NCBI RefSeq assembly: GCF_020184175.1 | Contig: NC_065530.1 | Span: 49,391,260-49,455,259, forward strand | Length of the DNA stretch: 64,000 nt | Direction of reading: 5' to 3' | Source: Aphis gossypii | Taxonomy: Eukaryota > Arthropoda > Insecta > Hemiptera > Aphididae | Shown here: positions 50,711 through 61,515 of the stretch, piece after piece | How positions within the stretch are numbered: the first letter of the stretch is position 1 | How the letters are laid out: each line of letters starts with the position of its first letter | Program-made: the position numbers and the translations under genes | Notes under the pieces: generated by a model | Database searches by the model: none | The model's input: only the letters and a program-made list of their open reading frames with translations | What the model was told of the DNA's origin: nothing

Positions 50711-53061
50711 AGTTAGTGCTTACGAATATTATTTAGGTAGCTAGTAAATATCTATATTATAAAAATATTATGATATAAAGTATTATAATGTATCTTTTGC
50801 ACTAGACGGTTATTCATTTGTTTCTATTTTCGTATTATGACTTTAAATTTATTTAAATTAATGTTTTCATTTATACTATTTATTTGCTTATCTTTACCTA
50901 TGGAATGTGCCCTGTTTTTGTTTTAATGTAGAGTGAATACTTTTGTAAACCCATTACGAACTACATACATTTATATTTTTAATTTAACAATAATTATCAA
51001 CACCACAAACGACGATATATTACGGAACAGCTTAGTCTTTATAAATTATAAGACGCAGTTTAAAAGTAACCAATAATATATAGAACACATCGAATAAGTA
51101 GTCACTATTGTACTAATTACTAGACATAATAAATTATAGATACAGTAACTCAGTAAGCTTGAAAACTAAAAAGTACTAAAAATGCACTTAATAATAAATT
51201 ACGTTGATAAAAAAGTTTAAATATGTATGTATTATAATAATTATGCTAATTATTTATATGATGATAATGTTTTCGTATTATCAACAAATAACAAGTAATA
51301 ACACTAAGAAAATTTTAATAATACATTTTTATAATTGTTTAATGGTTTAAGTAACTTATTAATTAAAAACATATACTTCGAAATTCATAAATCATACCCT
51401 TTTATTTGTTTAGAAAAACACAACTTTTTATTTTAATGTATTCTGTAGTTCTATATAGGTATCTACTTAATAAATAAATTTTAAATTGTATTAAATACGA
51501 TCTTTTAAGCATAAAGACGTTGGTTATGTTTTTAATGCACATGTATTTATACGTATTACACTTAGCACTGTGAAAAACAGTAAAGTCGTAAATATTCTTT
51601 AATTTATAAAACTTAAGGTCATAAGAAATTGTCAAATAGACACGAAATTGAAAAAATTAGAATATGAACATTTTATGTAGATATTTTCTATTAGAAATAT
51701 CACCAAATATGCAAAAAATAACTAAAAAATTGTATTATTGTATTTTAAATGTTAGGAAATATATGTTTATCTTATATAAGTAAAACAAGATTTGATAAAT
51801 TAATTTTAATTTTAATTATACTATTATGATGTATACCTACTTACTTACGATGCGGAGTACGTCGTCAACCAATCATACAATATAATTGTATTATAGTTAA
51901 TAGTTATATAGTTATTTAAATTTTAAAAATTATAATAATTAAAATGTGAGTAAGAATTTTATCTACAATTTTATACTGCGGGAATAGATATCATTATCCC
52001 GTGTATTCGGATAACTGTACGTTTTATAATAAATTATCAGTGAGTAAAAAAAAATTATCAAATATAACGAAATTAGTTTTATCGTATTTAAATGGGCTTG
52101 ATAGTCAGTGATTTCAGAAAATTTCAGAAGGTATGTATGGATTCATTGAATTTGTCTTGAGGACACAGATGATGTATTATTGATACGAAAATGAATACAA
52201 TTTGGCTAAAAAGTAAATACATATTTATTGAAATTAATCAAGATCAATGACTAAAAATTCTATAGTTATTCATGAATAATTTTATTGAGTTTTATATCTA
52301 TAAAATATTTGTTTTATTAATAATTTTTATAGTCTACTATATGTTGACCAGTATTATAGTTGGATAAATTTTATAAATGCAAATTTATTAATTTTTAATA
52401 ATTATATTATATAATCATTGAATAAGTTATTTATTAATCTGCGCCTATTGCCTAATCATAGTTTTTTTTCCTCAGTCTAATAATTTGAGTAGTACTCGTT
52501 GTTGGACACTCTTTTATAGTCTTCAAAGTTTAAATTATATTCAATTTTGTTTATTACAATTTACAAATTGTATACAGGATAACTAGACGAGTAGCATAAT
52601 TATGTCAATTATGGTACATATACCTATCGTATATTCGTATTATTAACTATTATATTAATTAACTCATTGTTTTGAATAAATCGTAGATATACTATATACA
52701 ATATTATGACGATGGATGATCGTCCATGGTCGTACATTGAAGTTCATGGACGTAGGCAGTAGAGGATATATCTTTTGGGATGAATGACCTTTTTCTGAAA
52801 ATTTGTTTTCTAGTAAAAAGATATTGCTTATAAGAAACATTCAAGCACTATTAATTTATAGTAAAATAATTTTGATTAAAAAAACAATTATTGTTTATTA
52901 TATAGTAATCAAATTATTTAGGTATCTCGATATTTTAGGTTAGATTTTAAATTGGTTTTTTTAAATAGTATAACCTACTGGGCTATAAATTTCAGATAAC
53001 TAAACGTATTCATTGTCACGCAATATTTTCTGCCAATAGACACTAAAAATGTATTTAAGAA
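50711..53061. other. Non-coding stretch
   Basis: No gene. At about 52720-52790 'catggacgtaggcagtagag' may be a worn transposon end. Confidence 0.35.
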
Positions 53062-53069
53062 GTACATTT

Positions 53070-53404
53070 GGTACTGGTCTAGTTGACCGTCGCCCAGAAA
53101 TCAATTCCCCCGCCACACAAGTTTAGTTGACGCCCACCACTTGCATCTCTCTAGTATTTTCGATGTTATAATGCAATATTACGTTTTTATTATATTCCTA
53201 ATAAATTATTTCTTTTAACCTACACTAAATGACGTATTTTCTGGGAATTTAATTCCATACACATATTTCCCTCATAAAGTTATTCCAATCTACTACAGTA
53301 TAGTTACTCATTCCACATTGATTTTGTACATCAGGATATTATACATTTTATAACATCGAAAATACAAGAGATGTAAGTGGCGGGGGGTCAACTAGACCAG
53401 TACC
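53070..53404. mobile_element. Palindromic hAT-like MITE (335 bp) with perfect 8-bp target duplication
   Basis: Ends GGTACTGGTCTAGTTGAC...GTCAACTAGACCAGTACC (the left end is reproduced inverted on the right). Identical GTACATTT at 53062-53069 and 53405-53412. Inner blocks 'gtattttcgatgttataa' (left) and 'ttataacatcgaaaatac' (right) extend the inverted pairing to about 100 bases. The left arm carries an extra internal copy of 'caagtttagttgacgccc'. Confidence 0.9.
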
Positions 53405-53412
53405 GTACATTT

Positions 53413-55520
53413 TTATGGTTTATATTTTTTGAGTAGATCATGCCTAAGAATAATATTTGAATTTTATAAAATCTACTAACTTAATCAATATACTTGTTTT
53501 ATATCTTATTCTGTATTAGATCATATATACTTGATTATTGATGATTGACATATTCAATAGAAAATGATGGTGTTTATAAATAATTTATATTAATGACTCC
53601 AAGAAGTAAAGTATGTATTACTATTAATCAATTAATGATTACAAATATGTTTTGTAAAAATAATATAAATAAGGTACAGGTATATAAAATAGAACAGAAT
53701 TATTAATATATAGATATAGAGGTTTTACAAGTGATGATGTAGGTATAAGTTATAGCAAACCAATGCTCTTCTCTCATACAAACATTCTCCGTTCTTGGTT
53801 GGATTAGAATGGTTTGGCGAGGTTAGGTGTCGCTGTATTTAGCATGATGAGTAAAGTATATTACCTTAAATATCATAAATACATTGAAATAAAGAAAAAA
53901 ATAAGAAGTTAAGTTAATAACTATTGTAGTACTGTATGTAGTGAAATACGTAGTCGTTTTATCATTTATGTTTTTTTTATGCCAAATATCTGAAATCTGA
54001 ATATATAATAAAACATCAACTATGCGTTGTAGCAAAGAGAATGTGACTCAAGCATAATATGATCCCGGGACTTATATTTTAGATTTCGTCAAAATTCATT
54101 TATTCGTTGTATATACACGTTTTTCTAGAATTATTATTATTTTTTTTAATATTCACTACCGCCAACGTTTATTTTATGATAAGTAGTTATATTACAAGTA
54201 CCTATAATGGGTGGTTTGTATAATGAACTCATAGCGTATTATATTCACGAATCTAATAAATAATCCAAAATGATTCTTTTAGTCAGGTATTAGCCAACAG
54301 CAGTATTATATTTAAGTGTGTATTATAATATATTAAAGAATACATTTGTAATTTTGTAAATCATAAATGATACAATCTACACAAACATAATATTATATAA
54401 CACAATATTATGGTCGATATGATTCAATACAGTCGAATTTGGTAGGAAATTGAGGGTTTTCGAGTTGTCATTCGATTTAAAAACTTTGTTCAAACTTTTA
54501 ATAAAATAAAAATAAAATAGTTTATGAAAAATGTTAGAATAAAATATAAAATATTAGCGCAGCCAATAAAAATGTATACCAAATAACAAATAATATATAA
54601 TATTATATAGTAGGTAAGTAAAATAAAATATAGATTAAAGACGTTAAAAAAAATTCAAATCACTTCTATATTAGATTCTGAGTGAAGCGAGGAATGTATT
54701 TTAATTATATATTTTTCTTGTACCTATTATTCAATTACCTAATATTGGAGATATTCTTATGTATAATGAGCATTTTTAAAAGATATTAAAAGCCTATAAC
54801 TTAATTTTTAGTAGTAAATTATGCTTTATGGTATACTATTAACTTCTTCAGCTTTTTTCCCCTTACTGACGCGTCTGACATTTCAAAATTTTTTTCCGAG
54901 CTATATTTATCTGCTATTTATAATACTCACAGTTTAATAGTTAAATGACGACAAGTTTTCCTCGAATCCAGAATTATTATATCATCCACGTTTTTAAAAA
55001 CAAAATATATGCTTTAACTAGCCGTGAGTGCTTGTGGTGTGATGACGAAATACTGAAAAAAAAAATCATTTTAATTATGTAATATGTTAGTTATAGTTTT
55101 TTTAAAACCTTGAATGTTCACATATACATTCGATATCAAATAAAGATACTCGTTTAGTGTTTACTAACTCATCAACCTTAACAATTAATATTAATCTATG
55201 AATTTATTATAATGTATAAACTGTCGATTTAAAATAAATATAAGATATATTAATAACTAATAATATATTAGAATATCATATCATAAATTAAATATAAAAT
55301 TTAGATTTTGAATATATTCGAAAATTTAAGTACCTACTGATTATTATTGTTATTATTATGATTATTAATCATATAAAATATAGTTATATTATAACACATT
55401 TAAAATTAAAAATACAAAAAAAAAATATTGTTAAGATATTTTTATATTTAATTATTTTACAATACTGTGAAATATTCAAGTATACGGTTGCTTTGGTTTT
55501 GTCTAAATTATATCGATCAC
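53413..55520. other. Non-coding stretch with one repeat end
   Basis: Mostly featureless. At 54674-54700 'gattctgagtgaagcgagga' matches the left end of the element at 59474 ('gattctgagcagaataatga'), so a fragment of that family is probably present. No gene. Confidence 0.45.
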
Positions 55521-55525
55521 AACTA

Positions 55526-55677
55526 TGCTCTATCCAGTAAGAGAACATGCCGCGGACCTACAAAAAATGGTTCTTCTACATTTCCACGCAACATCCTACT
55601 ATCAGGAATAATTCCACTATGGCAGTGTCTCGCGAGGGGATGTGTTAAATTGGCATGTTCTCTCATTGAACAGAGTA
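55526..55677. mobile_element. MITE with ~27-bp inverted repeats, probable TA target site
   Basis: Left 'tgctctatccagtaagagaa' plus 'catgcc' against reverse-complemented right 'tactctgttcaatgagagaa' plus 'catgcc'. Flanked by TA. The ends resemble those of the UFL1 intron 8 element. Overlapping short frames on both strands (55467-55720) are artefacts of the palindrome. Confidence 0.75.
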
Positions 55678-55679
55678 TA

Positions 55680-58110
55680 GGTTTGTCAAGATAACATTCG
55701 AAGTAAGACGTTTTGCCCATGTATCGTAGGAAGTTCGAGTTTTACCCGGGTATATCTGAAAACCTAAGGTTATTTGTCCGATTTCATCTTCTTCCCGTAA
55801 CATATAATTATGTAAGAATTTATATCATAATAAAACCTACGTATCACGTTTGTTGAAATGGTACATAAACTTATAAATTAATCTAATGACATTCAATACG
55901 TCTGGATCCCAAAATCAAATATAAGATATATGTTTGCATTTTATTTGTAAAATGAACAATTATATATTATAAAATCAAAAGCTACTAAATTTAATTATGA
56001 AAAGTTTTAATTCTAACAATTGTGTCATTAGTTAAATTATAGTGTTATACTATTGTTTATATCCATTACAGGCGTAAGGTATACGCAATAATTTTCATCC
56101 GGTGTGTATGAAACAGAATAATTAGTTATAATTAAGGCTTTTAAATCCTAGTATTTGTAGACTAAAAGTGTATTAATATATACTGCTAAATGCTTAAATA
56201 AATGTATAAGTACACATTTTTGATAAACCATTATTTATAAATTATAGAACTATAGATTTAAATTTAAGTTTTATTTATATTCATAATTTACTATGTTTAT
56301 TATCAAATATAATTCATTCTATAAAATGAGTAGTGAGTCATTAAAAGCATAATATATAGATAAATCATTTCATCAGTATAATAATACTATGTCTGGATAA
56401 TACTTTGTATCAAAAAGACAAATTGATTTTGTATATAATCACCACGATAATTTTTTATTTGTGAATTATCATTAAAGTATTATTTATTATAAGAGTATAT
56501 TGCTTGTTATTTTGTATTTTTATAAATTAACTAATTTAATAACGATTGTGTTGATATTTTAGTTTTTTGCAGTATGATTTTTTTCTTGTAGTTTTGAAAA
56601 ACTACTAAATATAATAGATAGATAGGTACATATTAAATTTTACGAGAGCATAGCATATGAAAACATGAAGTGGTACTGTATTATATTAAGGGAGTGCGAT
56701 ACTTAATTAACGACTCACTGCTGTGCTGGACATAATATTGTGATATTTATAAATTGAATGAAAGGAATTAAGATAATAATAATGTTATATTAAGACTTTT
56801 TTCGTTATTTCTTATTACCTATATTATTTTAAATTTAACATAGAGCTTCCTGCATAATACTATAACTACAATTAAAACAGTTCAACGATTACAAACAAAT
56901 ACAGATATTATAACAATAATTATAATGTAATTACATTTAAATAAACATATAAATTATAATAATAGACTGATAATTAAAATAAAGTAAAATAAAAATATAA
57001 TAATTAAAAACCTTGCTTTAAGTTTAATGAGATAAGATAAAGAGATAATTACTATGGAATGCTATTATTGTGTTTTCGAGACAACGAATAGGCTCGACTG
57101 CGCATATGAATAAGATTTTAATATTGATATCCAGTAGTTAATTTAAAACTGATTCGAGACGAGTTAGAAAGGTGTTTTTGAATCTTGGTTCAAACTTCAT
57201 ATGATTATTTCTTTAAGGATGATCTATACGGTATTTATAAAAATATTTTTAGTAGGTATATAATTATTATTATTATTATATTATTTGTCATGCTTTTTTT
57301 TAAATTTATTGGATAGATAAATAAATTCATACATTCTCAAACACATTTTAAAAGTATTATTTTTTAACACTTCGATAATGTGCGAGATCAAAACAACTTG
57401 TTTTCAAATTTAGTCATCGTTGTATATTTTTTTATATTATAACTATATTATTTGTTATTATTTATTGATATTTATCTACAAAAGTGGTCTATCAATAGTA
57501 GCGTACTAGCGTATTTACAATGGGGAGGGTCTATAGGATCCGGACAATATAACACTCATCAATTCCTATTTAATCTTCTAATTATTAGATTCTAATATAT
57601 GCATATATATATATATATAAATAGCGCATATTCTATGCTAATATATGTTGTAATCATTTACAATTTTTTTTTTTTTACGTATTCACGATAAAATTTTTAT
57701 CATAATTATTATGCGTTGTTGCACTTAAAATAAAAATATGTGATTTGAGTTTTGAAGTAATGTTATCTTGAATATACTCGTAATTGTGCAATTAAATTTT
57801 AATATTTTAGTAGAATTTAGCAAATGTTATTGGTATAGAAATATCCGAAAAATGCACAACAAGAAAAAAATCAAATAATACATATCCTCGAATATCTTCT
57901 ATAGACGATTATATAGACTATAGAGTGACAGTATTTTTGTAGATAATAGACAAATTTATTAACCAACTTACTAATTAATTTTTAAATCATAAATCAGTTT
58001 TCAAAGGTAGTGCTATTGATTTATCTACGTTAATATAAAAAATTAGTATTAAACATTAAGTTTTATATTATATCTTTTATAAGATTTGAATATTTATTTA
58101 TTTCAACATT
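55680..58110. other. Non-coding stretch
   Basis: AT-rich. TA microsatellite at about 57601-57619. At about 57500-57550 'caatggggagggtctatagg' may be a repeat scrap. No gene. Confidence 0.35.
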
Positions 58111-58115
58111 TACAG

Positions 58116-58207
58116 ATGTAGAAACATTGCCATTTGAGAATTTGGTTGATTTTTATTTATCGTCAATGGAAAACAATAATGGTTTTTTTAATATGAGAAA
58201 AAAATAG
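58116..58207 (+). other. Possible terminal exon or transposase scrap (30 codons)
   Basis: Follows a good acceptor-like sequence 'tttcaacatttacag' and reads VETLPFENLVDFYLSSMENN, then NGFFNMRKK and TAG at 58205-58207. It is protein-like in composition but I do not recognise it. The neighbouring hAT relic at 59003 makes a transposon origin likely; a real 3' exon of a large-intron gene is the alternative. Confidence 0.25.
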
Positions 58208-58417
58208 CCAGTCAAGATGTTAATATCAAAAGTAACAATAACTAGCAGTTTGAATTATTCAAAGATTTTTTTTCAAATAAACATGTTCAGTAAAAGTATG
58301 AATGCCGATAAAAACTAGGATTTACTGGTAAATTCTACCGACCGCAGTCGGTAAAACCTAGGATACCCACATAAAATAGTTTAGTCAAACCACGATTGTT
58401 TTTTGTAGTTTGGACAT

Positions 58418-58957
58418 TTACAAACGAGATATGGTAAATCTTAAAATAAATAACTAGCATTGGTCAAAATCTGATATTTTTTACCAATTATGTGATATTT
58501 CCCCTCGCTTTATACTCGTAAGTAATAGGTAAACAAAACAAAAAAAAAAATAAAATAAAAAATAGAAAATATTATTATATTAATTATATTAGTTACTACT
58601 TGTTATAATATATTAGATAGGTACATACATTCATATTATTATTATGAATTATTATACTGCGATTGACTTTGGGAATTTTCATTTTAATACGTCATTTAAA
58701 ATACGGTTTTACGAATTTTAAAATCGTGTTGTTGCAGTGAAAATATGATGTATTATTGAACGAATAGTTAAGAATCAAAATTTGTCAATGTTAAAAAATC
58801 ATTCTCTATCGGCGACTTAAATGAATAATAAATATTTTTTTTGTATTCGGGAATAAAACAAGGGAAAAAATAACACTTAAATGGTAAAAAATTTCGGATT
58901 TTTACCAATACTACTTATTTATCTTAAGATTTACTAAATATCGTTTGTAAAAATTTG
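58418..58957. repeat. Inverted-repeat pair (~55-bp arms) around 420 bp
   Basis: The left arm 58418-58470 has 'tttacaaacgagatatggta' and 'aaatcttaaaataaataa'. The right arm 58893-58957 read backwards has 'tttacaaacgatatttagta' and 'aaatcttaagataaataa'. Probably the core of a worn MITE; outer ends not fixed. Confidence 0.6.
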
Positions 58958-59002
58958 AACTTGCATTCTTTAACTAAATTATTTTTTATTTTGTTACAAG
59001 AC

Positions 59003-59290
59003 GTGTCAACAGCAACGCCGGAAAGAAATTTTCGATTTTTTCAAAGTTGAAAAATATCCAAGATCATCAATAAATGAAGTTATCTTTTAATTATTTTGGA
59101 AATATAAAAAAAATATATAAATAACTTATAACTGTGTTTTTAATTTTTTTATTGTGTAGCCTAACGACTGAACGATGGATTAGTATAATAATGTCCATTT
59201 ATCGAGATTCGAGACATTAATCCAGATATGGATAAAATCATCGATGAATTTGTATTAAATTTCAATATGAATGCCATTTTCCGTGAATAG
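59003..59290 (+). pseudogene. hAT transposase C-terminal relic, frameshifted
   Basis: Opens VSTATPERNFRFF (the 'P-V-S-x-A-x-x-ER-x-F' start of the hAT dimerisation domain). About 120 AT-rich bases later a different frame shows a short MSIYRDSRH segment and then RDINPDMDKIIDEFVLNF, matching the usual 'HRDI-x-x-(N/D)xxxxIDEF' tail. Frame changes and stops make it dead. Confidence 0.7.
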
Positions 59291-59473
59291 AAAACAGGCA
59301 AAACAGCTGTTTGTTGAGTTATGTATAAATATTTTTGTTCAATTTCTTTATATTCGTTAAAGATATAATATTATAATTTCAACACGCATATTTATAATCT
59401 TTATAAATTATAATGTTATATATACATATTATTTTTAATTGTGTATAAATTAACTCGTAAAATTTGATAATTT

Positions 59474-60873
59474 AGATTCTGAGCAGAATAATGAATGTAT
59501 TGATTTTAAAATAATGTGGGTTTTTTTGTCTGTGTACACCATAACTTGTCAAAATAATGATTCAATTTAAAACTTCAGGGGTGATTTCCGGTGGCAAATT
59601 GAATATCCTTGGTGCATAATAACGGTCACCAGTAAGAAGTTTCCAGTAGTTTTCAAAAAAATTTTCACCAAATGTATATATTAGTATTATATATACACAA
59701 TTAAATTTTCAAAATATTATGGCTTTTTTTGAGTTGTTTATAGACAACAGAAATTTTCGATTTTTCTAAGCATCTTTTTTTTTTTTAAATTTCGATAAAA
59801 ATGTTGGGTGCCCAAAAAAACTTGAAAATTTATACAAGGTTTCTTATGAATTTTTCTTATTGTAGTTAAAAAAATCAAAAATCGTAAGTTTTTTATAAGT
59901 GATTAAAGTTCAAATTTTTACGAAATATGTTAAAAACGCGAAAGCTTGCAATTAATTTTGTAGTTGAAAATTCATAACATTTTTTATATTTGTATCTAAG
60001 GTTAAAAATTGCAACACTAAGTTTTCCTTTGAATGACTATAAAGAAAACTCGAGCACCATTATACATAGGAAAAAATGTTATGAGCGTCTAAATTTAAAA
60101 TTTTTACTAAATCTCGTAAGGATAACAATTTATTTTCAAACGATTTTAAATATTTGTTAATACTCAAAAAGTATAAGTCGTAGATACTTGAAAAATTGTT
60201 AAGATAACCATTTTCTTTACATAATTAAAAAAAAAAAATACTTCAAAATATTTCGTTTATTTTGAAGCTATTCATAGGCATTTTAAATATTCGTTATTTT
60301 TGTAATAAATGTCGATAATTCTTTTTTGGTTAAGTAAAAATACTTTAAAATTTAATACATAGTTCCTCATGAGTACGTCTATTATAGTAATTCAAAATTT
60401 ATAAAAATACATAGGCACAATTAATTTTTTTTTAGCGTTTGTAGTTCAAATATTGTCAAAATCATGAATATTTGCAAATAATTTGGTAGTTATAAAAAAT
60501 ATTGTATAAGTAGCCAATAATTGAAAACGTAATTCAATATTTCCCATAAATTTGGCTTACAATAATTATAAAAGAAGTTAAGCGTTGTCTAATTAAAACA
60601 AATTTATCTTAAGTTTAAAGATTTATGAAATCAAAATATATGCACGTGTATAATAACGATTATTTACAATCAAATAATTTTATATTTTTGTTAGAGTTGA
60701 ATATTAATTATTACTAATCATAGAAACTTGAAACATACCCCAGTTTTTTTAATTGGCAATATCTGTACATGATTTAATTTTCATAACATAAACCACTTTT
60801 TTCACCACCCATTGGAAAATATTTCCTAGACTGATGATTTGTCAAGATTTGTCTCTGTTCAGAATCATTTTTT
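59474..60873. mobile_element. 1.4-kb non-autonomous element bounded by inverted 'GATTCTGA' ends
   Basis: Left end 'agattctgagcagaa'. Reverse complement of the right end near 60860 gives 'gattctgaacagagacaa'. The interior is AT-rich with a phase-less 'caaatttttacgaaat'-type texture and no open frame. A fragment of the same family sits inverted at 20990-21470, and another end at 54674. Superfamily unknown; no target duplication could be fixed. Confidence 0.6.
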
Positions 60874-61340
60874 GTATACAATAATTGAATATTGGATTCA
60901 AATTTAATACATCCATTATAGTGACCTACTATACAGCCAGAGCGTTACTCACTTGCAGGCCACCCTTTTTAATACGATTCTATTGCATCCCTATAATGTA
61001 CTATTTGTACTAAATGTACTTATATGTAATATATATATACAATATACGTTTAATATATTCCATATGGACGTATATGATAATTTTTGTATAAAAGACTTAT
61101 TTGAATTTTGAATTTTGTGTTTATGTTTAGGGTTATAACTTATAAATGATCAAACTAGCAAGTGATCATGTACATCATATATTCACATCGTAGGCGTATC
61201 GTATATTCATATATTCATATATATATATCTTTGAAATAACTACATTATAAAATCTATTATAAAAGACCAAATTCATTTAAAAACCTATTCGGTGGCAAAA
61301 AGTAGTTCACGAAAATTCAGCAAACGAAATGATGTGAGTA

Positions 61341-61513
61341 CAGTGGAACCTCGATAATTCGAATCGGTCGGAGGTGAAAAAACAATTGAGTCATCGAAAA
61401 TTCGACTTACAGAAAATATACGATATATATATATTGTAAAGCAGGAGTCAACACATTCTTTCGAGTTATCAAAAATTTGACTTATAGAGGTTCGAGTTAT
61501 CGACGTTCCACTG
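61341..61513. mobile_element. pogo/Tigger-like MITE (173 bp) with TA target duplication
   Basis: Ends CAGTGGAACCTCGATAATTC and 'gagttatcgacgttccactg' are inverted repeats, typical of pogo-type elements. TA on both sides (61339-61340, 61514-61515). Further inner 'attcgacttac...' and 'ttcgagttatc' copies occur. The minus-strand frame at 61285-61521 is a by-product. Confidence 0.88.
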
Positions 61514-61515
61514 TA

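Noticed and set aside
55467..55720. Overlapping frames on both strands
   Set aside because: Produced by the palindromic MITE at 55526-55677.
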